Source of the DNA: Thiomonas sp. FB-Cd
Lineage (GTDB): Bacteria > Pseudomonadota > Gammaproteobacteria > Burkholderiales > Burkholderiaceae_C
Direction of reading: 5' to 3'
Length of the DNA stretch: 64,000 nt
Assembly: GCF_000733775.1 (NCBI RefSeq)
Contig: NZ_JPOE01000002.1
Coordinates: forward strand, 2,542,001-2,606,000
Below, in pieces: positions 8,851 to 17,289 of the stretch; the first letter of the stretch is position 1, and each line of letters opens with the position of its first letter. The notes beneath the pieces are model-generated. The model saw only the letters and a list, made by a program, of their open reading frames with translations. It was not told the DNA's origin and did not search any database. The position numbers and the translations under genes are program-made.

Positions 8851-10038
8851 TCAGAACATGTGGCGAATGCCCAAGGCAAAGCCGCTGGAGCTCTGCCCGC
8901 CCAGGGTCCCTTGGTTCATGAAGCCGTTGTCGCCGACATATTGGTCGACTTTGCTGTCGTTACTGATGCGCGCATAGGACGTGTACACGTTGGTGCGCTT
9001 GGACAGCGGATACGTGTAGCCGAGGGCGTACTGCCGCGCCTGGGTATCGGCAACATTGCTGTCCTTGCGTTGCGTGTAGGACGCCAGCAAATGTCCGGGT
9101 CCGACGGGAACGGTCACGCCCAGCATCCAGACTTTCAAATCAGGTGCCTGGTTGGCGCCCGAGTAGATCAGGCCCTCGCCATACTTCTGCTCGGAATACA
9201 GGGCGGTGACAGTCGCAACGCCAAAGTCATACCCGCCATAAATCTGGGTGATTTTGTTCGTGAAACTGTCGCCACTGTCGACCGTCTGTGCTGAACCGAA
9301 CTCCTTGGCGAGAAAGGTGTAGGGGTCATAGGTTTTCGCTGCGGTCTGGTTGTGGTGCAGATAGTCGAGGCCAGCCAGGATCGGGCCATTCTTGTAGTTG
9401 ACGTTGAGCTCGTAGGCTTGTCCGTTGGAGTTACCCACGGACTGCGCGCCAAAGGCGTAAATCAGGCCGGCCGTCAGTCCAGAGAAATTCGGGGTGATGT
9501 AACCCACGGCCTGCGACAGACGCACGTAGGTGTAGCCTGCGGGATCGATGTTCTTGATCGCGCCAGTCATGCCGGTTCCAAACGGGTCAACCGTGACGAG
9601 GTTGTCATAGTTGAAACTGTAAAACCGGCCTGCCTCGAGCGTTCCGAAACCACCCTTGAGGCCGAGCACGCTCAGGCGTCCCATGAAGTTGCCACCGGAA
9701 CAATAGCTGCCCCCAGCCTGGTATTGGGCGCCTTGGTCGACGCCGGTGTACACCAACGTCTTACTCGGAGCGGGGGACCCGACGTCGTTGCCGTTGGCGC
9801 AAAATCCCGTCTCAGCGGTAAAAAAGGCGCTCAAGCCGCCGCCAAGGTCTTCGGAGCCGCGCACACCGATGCGGTCGGTCGACTGCGCACCGCTGCTCAA
9901 CCGGTTGACGCTGCTGTTGTCGTAGCTCAGGTGCTCGACGCCCATGTCAATGATGCCGTAAAGCTGGACATGGCTTTGCGCCATGGCTGCGCCTGTGAAG
10001 GCGCCGAACATCGCCAGCGAAAGAATGGTTTTTTTCAC
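8851..10038 (-). CDS. Gram-negative porin, paralogue of the neighbouring gene
   Basis: A 395-residue porin with signal peptide beginning KKTILSLAMFGAFTGAAMA and mature start QSHVQLYGIIDMGVEHLSYD, ending GFALGIRHMF. I chose the GTG at 10038 because the signal peptide then matches the paralogue exactly and GGGAGA precedes it at good spacing. Upstream in-frame codons would add an unlikely extension. It differs from the downstream paralogue by longer loops, for example around SPAPSKTLVYTGVDQGAQY. Its own terminator separates it from the other porin, so the two can be expressed independently. Confidence 0.92.
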   Translation of the reverse strand: MKKTILSLAMFGAFTGAAMAQSHVQLYGIIDMGVEHLSYDNSSVNRLSSGAQSTDRIGVRGSEDLGGGLSAFFTAETGFCANGNDVGSPAPSKTLVYTGVDQGAQYQAGGSYCSGGNFMGRLSVLGLKGGFGTLEAGRFYSFNYDNLVTVDPFGTGMTGAIKNIDPAGYTYVRLSQAVGYITPNFSGLTAGLIYAFGAQSVGNSNGQAYELNVNYKNGPILAGLDYLHHNQTAAKTYDPYTFLAKEFGSAQTVDSGDSFTNKITQIYGGYDFGVATVTALYSEQKYGEGLIYSGANQAPDLKVWMLGVTVPVGPGHLLASYTQRKDSNVADTQARQYALGYTYPLSKRTNVYTSYARISNDSKVDQYVGDNGFMNQGTLGGQSSSGFALGIRHMF

Positions 10039-10315
10039 AAATGTCTCCCAGGATGAAGCCAATCGGGTTGCGTGCTGTGGAGGTCATGGGCTCACGACCA
10101 GTGGTGACCATAAGTGAGGACTTGTTCAAGCGCAAACACGCAAATACCGGAACGAGTATTCTGGCAAGGTAATCTGTTGCATGTCGGCGACGCCAATCGG
10201 CTGGAATTTGATGGCCCGCAATGTCTCGCGGTCAGCGCCGCCGGCGGCGCCGGATTTGCAGCCGCGCGCCTGATTGATTGCAACGCCCGTTGCGACCTTC
10301 TGGAAGGATTCCGTC

Positions 10316-10969
10316 ATGGATGACACTCACCTCGAATCTTCGCTGCCGGACCGGCTCATCATTGCTGCCGACAACGCCCTGAAAACGCTCGCCGGCGGTT
10401 TGCATCCCTCGCGACCCACGCCGCAGACCCCACTTGCGGCCAGTGCCGTGCTATCGGATGCCGAGCGCACCTTGTCGGGCCAGCTGATGCGGATCAACCA
10501 TGTCGGGGAGATTTGTGCGCAGGCGCTGTATCAAGGCCAGGCGCTCGCCACGCGTGACGCGAGCTTGCGCGCACATCTCCTGCAGGCGTCTCGCGAGGAG
10601 GGTGACCATTTGGCGTGGTGCGCGCAGCGTTTGCGCGACCTGCAGTCACGACCCAGCCTGCTCAATCCACTTTGGTACGCCGGAGCATTCGCACTGGGGC
10701 TGCTTGCCGGGCGCGCCGCGGGCGACAAAGTGAGCCTGGGGTTTGTTGTGGAGACCGAAAACCAAGTCGAGCAGCACTTGGCTGGGCATCTCCAGAGCCT
10801 TCCGCAAGCTGACGTCGAGTCACGCGCCGTGGTCGAGCGCATGAAGGACGATGAAGTCGCCCACGCCCAGGCGGCGCAAAAACTGGGGGCGACCACCTTG
10901 CCACCCCCGGTGCGGTGGGCGATGCGCGCTGCAGCCAAAGTCATGACGACGACAGCGCGATGGATGTAG
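10316..10969 (+). CDS. coq7: 2-polyprenyl-3-methyl-6-methoxy-1,4-benzoquinol monooxygenase (Coq7-type)
   Basis: A 217-residue di-iron hydroxylase that performs the last ring hydroxylation of ubiquinone synthesis at the membrane. The four-helix di-iron site is visible as [37 protein letters not shown] and [10 protein letters not shown]. The ATG at 10316 has a strong GGAAGGA ribosome site and starts [15 protein letters not shown], which fits bacterial Coq7. The gene stands alone and converges on the OsmC-like gene with only 18 bp between the stops. Confidence 0.93.
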   Translation: MDDTHLESSLPDRLIIAADNALKTLAGGLHPSRPTPQTPLAASAVLSDAERTLSGQLMRINHVGEICAQALYQGQALATRDASLRAHLLQASREEGDHLAWCAQRLRDLQSRPSLLNPLWYAGAFALGLLAGRAAGDKVSLGFVVETENQVEQHLAGHLQSLPQADVESRAVVERMKDDEVAHAQAAQKLGATTLPPPVRWAMRAAAKVMTTTARWM

Positions 10970-10987
10970 GGCGCTTGCGAGGAGCCG

Positions 10988-11425
10988 TCAAACCTCAACA
11001 ATGTCGACGCTGTGCGTGATGGCGGCAGTCGCGGCCAGCATCGCGGTTGCTGAACAGTATTTTTCTTCCGACAGCTGCACGGCACGCTCGACGGCGTCGG
11101 GCTGGAGCCCCTTGCCGCTCACGGTGAAATGCAAGTGGATGCGGGTGAAGACCTTGGGGTCGGTCGCGGCACGCTCAGCCTCAAGCTTGACGCTGCATCC
11201 ACGCACATCCTGCCGTCCCTTTTTCAGGATGAAGACCACGTCGTAGGCGGTGCAACCACCGGCGCCTGCGAGGACCGTTTCCATGGGCCGAGGCGCACGG
11301 TTATGGCCACCAGGGTCACCCGAGCGCGCGGCTGGCGCGCCGTCCATGGCAAGGGTGTGTCCACTGCCGGTTGTCGCGACGAAAGCCATGCCGTCGCTTC
11401 CCATCCACTGCACTGTGCATTCCAT
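10988..11425 (-). CDS. OsmC/YhfA family protein
   Basis: A 145-residue OsmC-superfamily protein, probably a thiol-dependent peroxidase or a related protein of unknown substrate. It starts MECTVQWMGSDGMAF. The family signatures PMETVLAGAGGCTAYDVVFIL (first conserved Cys) and LSEEKYCSATAMLAAT (second conserved Cys) are both present. Length and C-terminal THSVDIVEV fit the YhfA-like branch. I chose the ATG at 11425 because residues upstream of it do not look like protein of this family. The gene converges on coq7. Confidence 0.88.
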   Translation of the reverse strand: MECTVQWMGSDGMAFVATTGSGHTLAMDGAPAARSGDPGGHNRAPRPMETVLAGAGGCTAYDVVFILKKGRQDVRGCSVKLEAERAATDPKVFTRIHLHFTVSGKGLQPDAVERAVQLSEEKYCSATAMLAATAAITHSVDIVEV

Positions 11426-11640
11426 GATGAATCGAGACTCCCTACGCGTTGGTGGTGTACAGCGCGGAGCATGTTGTTGCAACGCAACACGATCCCTCGC
11501 ACGGGTTTGGCAACCTGATTGGAAGCTGGAGAGGATCAAGCAAAGAATCCCACCTGATCATCTCTAACTCTTTGTTCTCCATATGCTTTTTATATAAGTC
11601 TATACTGATTCTCTGAAATACCTGAGTTTGCCGCAGGGTT

Positions 11641-11670
11641 TTGCATCGCAACAGGAAGATCGCTTATGAT
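11641..11670 (+). promoter_or_regulatory. predicted sigma-70 promoter upstream of ilvA
   Basis: TTGCAT at 11641-11646 and TATGAT at 11665-11670 with an 18-bp spacer, in an unusually AT-rich stretch. A start point near 11677 would give either a short terminated RNA or the ilvA leader. Confidence 0.5.
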
Positions 11671-11676
11671 TTGCTC

Positions 11677-11767
11677 ACGTTGATTGTTGTTGATCAACAC
11701 CCCTTGTCTCCTCCACCCTCCTCCTTAGGTGGATTCCAACCCAGGCGCCGAGCCTGGGTTTTTTTTG
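11677..11767 (+). ncRNA. candidate small RNA or ilvA attenuator with an anti-Shine-Dalgarno loop
   Basis: About 90 nt between a predicted promoter and a strong terminator, with no convincing coding frame. It contains a 6-bp stem (11712-11717 with 11728-11733) that presents the loop CTCCTCCTTA, complementary to Shine-Dalgarno sequences. C-rich anti-Shine-Dalgarno loops are known from several trans-acting bacterial RNAs. The alternative is a transcription attenuator for ilvA, whose GTG lies about 75 bp past the terminator. Existence of a transcript is inferred. Confidence 0.42.
11738..11766 (+). terminator. Rho-independent terminator upstream of ilvA
   Basis: Nine-base-pair stem AACCCAGGC / GCCTGGGTT with a GCCGA loop, followed by an unbroken T run. 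It points toward ilvA and lies 76 bp before its start, so ilvA needs either read-through or a promoter between 11767 and 11842. Confidence 0.85.
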
Positions 11768-11842
11768 CGCGCGACGAAACCCCAGGGCCGTCGCCCCACG
11801 GCTTTCTAGAATGGTGGCTTTCGTTCCGTCCCCAGGCCGTCC

Positions 11843-13390
11843 GTGACCAAGAAGGATACTGATTATCTGCGGCGCATCCTCACCGCGCGCGTGTATGACG
11901 TGGCGCATGAAACGCCGCTCGAGCCTGCTCGCGTCCTGAGTCGGCGACTGCACAACAAGGTTCTTTTCAAGCGCGAGGACCAGCAGCCTGTGTTCAGTTT
12001 CAAGCTGCGCGGCGCTTACAACAAGATGTCGCACTTGAGCGAGGACGAGCGCAAGCGCGGAGTGATTTGCGCCTCGGCAGGCAACCATGCGCAAGGCGTG
12101 GCCCTGTCGGCCCACAAGCTCGGTTGCCGCGCGGTGATCGTGATGCCCTCGACCACGCCCAAGGTGAAAATCGACGCGGTACGGGCCTTCGGCGGCGCGA
12201 ATGTGGACATTGTGCTGGAAGGCGAGAGTTACAGCGATGCCTATGCGCATGCGCTGACCGTGCAGGACGAACAGGGCCTGACCTTCGTGCACCCGTTTGA
12301 TGACCCCGATGTGATCGCGGGGCAGGGCACCATCGCCATGGAAATCCTGCGCCAGCACCAGGGGCCGATCCATGCGGTGTTCTGCGCCATCGGCGGCGGC
12401 GGACTGGTCTCAGGCGTGGCAGCCTACATCAAGGCGGTGCGCCCGGAAATCCAAGTGATTGGCGTGCAAACGACAGACTCCGACGCCATGCTCCAAAGCG
12501 TGCGCGCAGGCAAGCGCGTGGAACTGTCCGACGTCGGCCTGTTCGCCGACGGCACTGCCGTGAAGCGTGTGGGCGTGGAAACCTTTCGCCTTACGCGCGA
12601 GTTGGTGGACGATTTTGTCGTGGTCAACACCGACGAGGTGTGCGCGGCGCTGAAAGATGTATTCGAGGATACGCGCAGCGTGCTGGAGCCCTCGGGCGCC
12701 ATGTCGGTGGCGGCGGTGAAGCAGTACGTGGCTACGCACAAGCTCAAGGGCGAAACGCTGGTCGCCATCACCTGCGGCGCGAACATGAATTTTGATCGGC
12801 TCCGCTTCGTGGCCGAGCGCGCTGAAGTGGGCGAAGCGCGCGAGGCGCTCTTTGCGGTCAACATCCCCGAGCAACCGGGCAGCTTCCGCAAGCTCTGCGC
12901 GCTGCTGGGCAATCGTGCCGTCACCGAATTCAATTACCGCATGGGCGACCCCGAGCAGGCTCATGTCTTTGCCGGCATCGGTGTCGGCGGTCGGGACGAT
13001 GCGCGGCGCATGGCCCAGACGCTCGAACGCGCCGGCTACGCCACGCTGGACCTGACCGACGACGAACTCGCCAAGCAGCACGTGCGGCATCTGGTGGGTG
13101 GGCATGCCCCGCGAGACAGCAGCGGGCAGACCCTTGCCGTCAACGAGCGCCTGTTTCGGTTTGACTTTCCGGAACGCCCGGGTGCCCTCATGCGCTTTCT
13201 GGAGCACCTCAAACCGGACTGGAATATCAGCCTCTTTCACTACCGCAACCAGGGCGGGGATGCCGGGCGCGTTCTGGTCGGCATTCAGGTGCGCCCAGCC
13301 GATCACAAGCGCTTCAGCCAATTTCTCGGCACCCTGGGCTATGCCTACGTTGAGGAAACCGACAACCCGGTGGTCCAGCTCTTTCTTTAG
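11843..13390 (+). CDS. ilvA: threonine ammonia-lyase, biosynthetic (IlvA)
   Basis: A 515-residue PLP enzyme that deaminates threonine to 2-oxobutanoate, the first step of isoleucine synthesis. The PLP lysine lies in FSFKLRGAYNKM. ASAGNHAQGVA and GGGGLVSGVAAYIK form the cofactor phosphate site. Two C-terminal ACT-like regulatory domains follow (AVNIPEQPGSFRKLCALL and RFDFPERPGALMRFLEHL), so feedback inhibition by isoleucine is expected. The GTG start is taken because MTKKDTDYLRRILTARVYDV fits the family. A terminator hairpin sits in the leader. Confidence 0.96.
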   Translation: MTKKDTDYLRRILTARVYDVAHETPLEPARVLSRRLHNKVLFKREDQQPVFSFKLRGAYNKMSHLSEDERKRGVICASAGNHAQGVALSAHKLGCRAVIVMPSTTPKVKIDAVRAFGGANVDIVLEGESYSDAYAHALTVQDEQGLTFVHPFDDPDVIAGQGTIAMEILRQHQGPIHAVFCAIGGGGLVSGVAAYIKAVRPEIQVIGVQTTDSDAMLQSVRAGKRVELSDVGLFADGTAVKRVGVETFRLTRELVDDFVVVNTDEVCAALKDVFEDTRSVLEPSGAMSVAAVKQYVATHKLKGETLVAITCGANMNFDRLRFVAERAEVGEAREALFAVNIPEQPGSFRKLCALLGNRAVTEFNYRMGDPEQAHVFAGIGVGGRDDARRMAQTLERAGYATLDLTDDELAKQHVRHLVGGHAPRDSSGQTLAVNERLFRFDFPERPGALMRFLEHLKPDWNISLFHYRNQGGDAGRVLVGIQVRPADHKRFSQFLGTLGYAYVEETDNPVVQLFL

Positions 13391-13408
13391 GCTGCGCAGC
13401 GTTCCCCG

Positions 13409-14032
13409 TCAGGGCTGCGGTCGCGGCGTGAACCCCGGCGCCAAGTTGGGCAAAAAACTCGCGCCGGCGCGCCCTGGCGCCGGCGCAGTTTGAGGCTGGG
13501 CAAATGCTGCTGGCCCTGCCAAGGTGGGCGTGCTTGGAGCGCCTGGATTCGGCTGCACCTTGAGTTCGATGCGCGCGCCGTCCTGCTGCAGGACAGCCTG
13601 ACCATACGCCGTTGAGTCGAGCCGCACCCCTTGGGCCACCTCTGCACCCACGGCAACGGCACGTGGAGGCTTGCCGTCGACCCCGATGAGCGCGGCGCCG
13701 GCCTGCGAGCCGCCGCCAATGACACCCCACAGACGGAACCGCGCCGGGGCTGCAGCCGCCTTTTCGTGGCCTGACGCCGCAGCGCCGAACAGCCGCGGCG
13801 CCGCGGCGGCTAGCGTGTCCGCGTCAAGACGGCCCACTTCTCGGGCGTCCGCCGGCACCGGCAGCGGGCGTGCGAGCAGACGCAGCCCCCAATAGCCGAT
13901 GCTTGCTGCGGCGGCAAACGCCAGCAGCAAACTCACAAACCAAGCCAGGCGCAAGGAGGCTGCCGAAGGCGCGTCCGAAGACGGGCCGCCCGCTGCAGAC
14001 GCGGGGGAGAAAGAGGATAGGAGCGCAACCAT
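13409..14032 (-). CDS. gspC: type II secretion system protein GspC
   Basis: A 207-residue inner-membrane protein that links the secretin to the inner-membrane platform. One membrane segment is visible (LRLAWFVSLLLAFAAAASIGY, about residues 27-47). A periplasmic homology region follows (FRLWGVIGGG ... ALIGVDGKPPRAVAVG, about 97-160), then a Pro/Ala-rich tail. There is no PDZ domain, as in several betaproteobacterial GspC proteins. The gene is divergent from gspG, so the 125 bp between them probably carries both promoters. Confidence 0.85.
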   Translation of the reverse strand: MVALLSSFSPASAAGGPSSDAPSAASLRLAWFVSLLLAFAAAASIGYWGLRLLARPLPVPADAREVGRLDADTLAAAAPRLFGAAASGHEKAAAAPARFRLWGVIGGGSQAGAALIGVDGKPPRAVAVGAEVAQGVRLDSTAYGQAVLQQDGARIELKVQPNPGAPSTPTLAGPAAFAQPQTAPAPGRAGASFLPNLAPGFTPRPQP

Positions 14033-14157
14033 AACGCTCGTATTATGGCCGCCTCACGCGAACAGGTCCTCGCGCGCACCGCACCGGCTCCGATCCCGAT
14101 GACTCGCGAGGATTTGGAATCTGGCCCAACCGAGTGGCCACCCACGGACGCCCAAGC

Positions 14158-14616
14158 ATGACCCAAGCCCCACTATTCCTCTCCGCCCAGCCCCAGCCCA
14201 CAAAGCGCCGCGCGCGCGGCTTCACGTTGATCGAGCTGATGGTCGTGTTGGTCATCATGGGCGTCCTGGCTGCGCTCATCGTGCCCAACATCCTCGGCCG
14301 CACCGATGAGGCGCGTGAAACCGCAGCCCGGACGGATATCGCCACAATCATGCAAGCCATCAAACTGTACAAGCTCGATAACGGGATGTACCCCACGCAG
14401 GAGCAGGGTCTTCAAGCGCTCGTGGTCAAGCCCGCTGCGCCGCCCATCCCGACCAACTGGAAACCCTACCTCGAAAAGCTACCGACCGATCCCTGGGGCC
14501 GCCCGTACCAGTACCTCAACCCGGGCGTGAAGGGCCCGGTGGACGTGTTCAGCTACGGCGCCGACGGCAAGCCCGGAGGTGAAGGTGCCAATGCCGACAT
14601 CGGCAGCTGGCAATAG
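14158..14616 (+). CDS. gspG: type II secretion system major pseudopilin GspG
   Basis: A 152-residue prepilin that builds the periplasmic pseudopilus. After a basic leader comes the type III signal RARGFTLIELMVVLVIMGVLA, cleaved after Gly with Glu at +5. The C-terminal half has the calcium-site region typical of GspG (DPWGRPYQYLNPG and FSYGADGKPGGEGANADIGSW). The ATG at 14158 is preferred over an in-frame GTG at 14134. It is the first gene of the gspGHIJKLMN run and overlaps gspH. Confidence 0.95.
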   Translation: MTQAPLFLSAQPQPTKRRARGFTLIELMVVLVIMGVLAALIVPNILGRTDEARETAARTDIATIMQAIKLYKLDNGMYPTQEQGLQALVVKPAAPPIPTNWKPYLEKLPTDPWGRPYQYLNPGVKGPVDVFSYGADGKPGGEGANADIGSWQ

Positions 14617-15166
14617 CGCTGGGCCAGCACGGCGCGGCCCGCGTGGCTTCACGCTGGTCGAGTTGTTAGTCACGCTCCTGGTGATGGCCCTGCTCACCGG
14701 GCTTGCCGCGCTGGCTCTGCCGCAAAGCGGGCAGGAAAGCATGCAACGCGAAGCTGAGCGTCTGGCCGCGCTGCTGGATGCAGCGCGCGAGCAAGCCGCC
14801 GACCGCGGCGAACCCCTGGCTTGGGCACCGGGCTCGGACGGCTACACCTTCCTGCAGCCATCCCCAAGGGGGTGGATTCCGCTGGACAATCCACCCCTTG
14901 CAGCGCGCGCCTGGCAGTGGCTGGACGCGCGCGAAACCGTGCCCCCCACCTATCTGCCTCGGTCCAACACACCGACCGTGCAAGCCGGCGACGTGACCGT
15001 GCAAGCCAGTGGCGGGACGGCGGGGTTGGGCGCATCCCCGGGCTGGTTGGTCTTCGGCACCGAGCCCGTATCAGCGCCGATGGCGGTGACCTTGCACGGG
15101 GATGGCCGCGTCATCACCATCGCCAGCGACGGTCTGGCGCCCTTTGCCGTGCAAAGCGCGCGCTGA
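14591..15166 (+). CDS. gspH: type II secretion system minor pseudopilin GspH
   Basis: A 191-residue minor pseudopilin. It has a prepilin signal RRGPRGFTLVELLVTLLVMA near the N-terminus and a C-terminal part with GWLVFGTEPVSAPMAVTL and a GDGRVITIASDG segment typical of GspH. The start ATG at 14591 lies within the end of gspG (26-bp overlap), so translation is probably coupled. Position between gspG and gspI supports the call. Confidence 0.88.
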   Translation: MPTSAAGNSAGPARRGPRGFTLVELLVTLLVMALLTGLAALALPQSGQESMQREAERLAALLDAAREQAADRGEPLAWAPGSDGYTFLQPSPRGWIPLDNPPLAARAWQWLDARETVPPTYLPRSNTPTVQAGDVTVQASGGTAGLGASPGWLVFGTEPVSAPMAVTLHGDGRVITIASDGLAPFAVQSAR

Positions 15167-15173
15167 AGCCATC

Positions 15174-15542
15174 ATGCGCACCCGCCGCCACGCCACGGGC
15201 TTCACGCTGCTGGAGGTGCTCGTGGCATTGGCCGTGGTGGCCATTGCCCTGCTGGCGGCCATGCGTGCCTCGGGTGGCCTGCAGGACAACGCCCAGCGCT
15301 ACCACCAGGCAGTGCTTGCGCAGCAATGCGCCGAGAACTTTCTCGTCGAACAGCGCCTGACCCGCAACTTTCTTCCGGTGGGCCAAAGCACATCCACGTG
15401 CACCGAGGCCGGCACCAGCTTCACGCTCGACGTGGACGTGCAGCCGACGCCCAACCCGAACTTCCGCCGTGTCGACGTCCAGGTGCAGCAGGCCTCGGGC
15501 TGGACAGCGTGGAACGTGGTGACCATCATCGGGAATCTGTGA
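15174..15542 (+). CDS. gspI: type II secretion system minor pseudopilin GspI
   Basis: A 122-residue minor pseudopilin with the signal RHATGFTLLEVLVALAVVAI at its N-terminus and the GspI-type motif LAQQCAENFLVEQRL. The C-terminal RRVDVQVQQASGWTAWNVVT fits the GspI fold. The start ATG lies 7 bp past the gspH stop. The TGA overlaps the gspJ ATG in TGATG, a pattern repeated at gspL-gspM. Confidence 0.9.
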   Translation: MRTRRHATGFTLLEVLVALAVVAIALLAAMRASGGLQDNAQRYHQAVLAQQCAENFLVEQRLTRNFLPVGQSTSTCTEAGTSFTLDVDVQPTPNPNFRRVDVQVQQASGWTAWNVVTIIGNL

Positions 15543-16234
15543 TGCACCGCCCTCCACGCTCCGCCGGCTTCACGCTCATCGAGTTGCTTGTGGCAGCGCT
15601 CATCCTGGCCGTGATGGCGGGCCTTGGCTGGCGCGGCCTGAACAGCGTGGCCCAGGGTCGCGACGCGGCCAGTGTGCGCATGCACGCCGCCGAGCAGCTG
15701 TCGCTGGCCATGCGCCAACTCGCCGATGACCTGAACGCCGCCAGCGACGAGGGAGCGGGTCTACCCGCGGTGAGCCTGGGCGGCAATGGCGACCTGCTGA
15801 TCGTGCGCCGCGCGCCGCAAGCGCTCGGCGCTGATGTGCGCGCGTGGCCGGGCGCGCAGACTCCATCGGACGCGGGATTGTTAGAAGTGGCGCGCTGGGG
15901 GCTGCGCGACGGCAGCTGGATGCGCTGGGCGAGCGCCCCTACAGCCTTGCGCGGCATGCTGCTTGGCGCGATGCAAAGCCCACAGGGCCAGCCGCTCGCC
16001 GCGCTGACCGACATCACCGACGTGCGCATTCTGGTGTACCGCTATGCCGGGCTGGGCCTTCTGGCGCAGACCGGCGCGTGGGTGAACCCCTACACGGCAT
16101 CGAACGCCACGGGCAACAGTCCTCAGGCCATCGCACTACGCACCCCGGCAGCGCTGCGCCTCACGCTGCAAAGCGCCGCGCCGGACCTGCAGGGCATGAT
16201 CATGCGCGAATTCCTGCTGGAAAACCGACAGTGA
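15542..16234 (+). CDS. gspJ: type II secretion system minor pseudopilin GspJ
   Basis: A 230-residue minor pseudopilin. It starts MHRPPRSAGFTLIELLVAAL with the cleavage Gly and Glu at +5. GlspJ-type landmarks include LGWRGLNSVAQGRDA and AMRQLADDLNAA, and the C-terminal LQGMIMREFLLE. It forms the pseudopilus tip with GspI and GspK. The start overlaps the gspI stop. Confidence 0.9.
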   Translation: MHRPPRSAGFTLIELLVAALILAVMAGLGWRGLNSVAQGRDAASVRMHAAEQLSLAMRQLADDLNAASDEGAGLPAVSLGGNGDLLIVRRAPQALGADVRAWPGAQTPSDAGLLEVARWGLRDGSWMRWASAPTALRGMLLGAMQSPQGQPLAALTDITDVRILVYRYAGLGLLAQTGAWVNPYTASNATGNSPQAIALRTPAALRLTLQSAAPDLQGMIMREFLLENRQ

Positions 16235-16236
16235 CG

Positions 16237-17247
16237 ATGCCGCGCAGCCGATCCGGGGGCGCCGCGCTGATCACCGCGCTGCTGATCGCCGCGCTGGCCG
16301 CCGTGATGGTGTCGGGCATGCTCTGGCATCAGTGGGGGGCGATCAGCCGCGAGCAGACCGCCAAGGAGGCGACGCAGGCGCGCTGGATCCTGCGCGGCGC
16401 GGTCGACTGGGCTCGGCTCATCCTTCGCGAGGATGCGCGCAATTCCAGCGTGGATGACCTGAGCGAACCCTGGGCCGTGCCGCTGGCCGAGTCGCGCCTG
16501 TCGACGTTCCTCGCCGCGCGCGGGCAAAGCGCTGGCAGCTTGCCCGATGCATGGCTGGAAGGTCATATCACGGATGCCCAGAGCCGTTTCAACCTGGCCA
16601 ACCTTGCTCCCGCAGGTCGTCCCGACCCGGTGGCCGCAGCCATCTTCGCACGGCTCTGCGCAACGCTGGGTGTCGGTGACGGGCCGCTCAATGCAATCGC
16701 CTCCGGCATCGCCTCCAGCGCCTCGATCGCGCAATCGGCCGCGCTCACACCAACCCCGGCCGCGGCGGCCTCGCTGCCTTCGGCACAAACTGATGGGTCC
16801 GGCTCGACACTGCCGCTGCGCGATTTGCAGGACGTCGCGCGCTTGTCCCCCGAGGTGGCGGCCGCCCTGCCCCAGCTCGCCCCTTATGTCACGCTGCTGC
16901 CCCAGCCCACGCCCGTGAACGCCAACACGGCCAGTGCCACGGTCCTCGCTGCCGTGCTCGATCTCTCGGCTGATGCGGCCGCGCGCCTGGTGCAGGTGCG
17001 CAAACGGGCGTACTTTCGCAGCACCGCGGACATCACCACCGCCCTGGGCAAGCAGCCGGCGCCCACCATCAACCCCCTGCAAGTCGGCGTCAGCAGCAGC
17101 TTTTTTGACGCCACTGCAGCGGTGCGCATCGGCCAGTTTGCCTATGCCGAGCGTGCCTTGATCCAGCGTGTGGGCCTCCTCACCCAGGTGTTGCGCTTGC
17201 AGCGCGTGCCGCCTTGGCTTGCGCAGTCGCCGGCAGCGACCCCCTGA
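16237..17247 (+). CDS. gspK: type II secretion system minor pseudopilin GspK
   Basis: A 336-residue protein that caps the pseudopilus. It has a basic N-terminus, then the hydrophobic segment GAALITALLIAALAAVMVSG. Unlike other pseudopilins it lacks Glu at +5, which is normal for GspK. The family motif DAQSRFNLANL is present, and the helical domain contains VNANTASATVLAAVLDLSAD. The ATG at 16237 is chosen; an in-frame GTG at 16231 that overlaps the gspJ stop is an alternative. Confidence 0.9.
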   Translation: MPRSRSGGAALITALLIAALAAVMVSGMLWHQWGAISREQTAKEATQARWILRGAVDWARLILREDARNSSVDDLSEPWAVPLAESRLSTFLAARGQSAGSLPDAWLEGHITDAQSRFNLANLAPAGRPDPVAAAIFARLCATLGVGDGPLNAIASGIASSASIAQSAALTPTPAAAASLPSAQTDGSGSTLPLRDLQDVARLSPEVAAALPQLAPYVTLLPQPTPVNANTASATVLAAVLDLSADAAARLVQVRKRAYFRSTADITTALGKQPAPTINPLQVGVSSSFFDATAAVRIGQFAYAERALIQRVGLLTQVLRLQRVPPWLAQSPAATP

Positions 17248-17289
17248 CGGGAGCACGAACGCAGCACCCCGTCCCTACAATCCCCACGC

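Noticed and set aside
11671..11862. An ilvA leader peptide rich in Leu, Ile and Val (LLTLIVV)
   Set aside because: The frame would have to start with TTG overlapping or abutting the predicted -10 box, lacks a ribosome site and runs through the terminator into ilvA.
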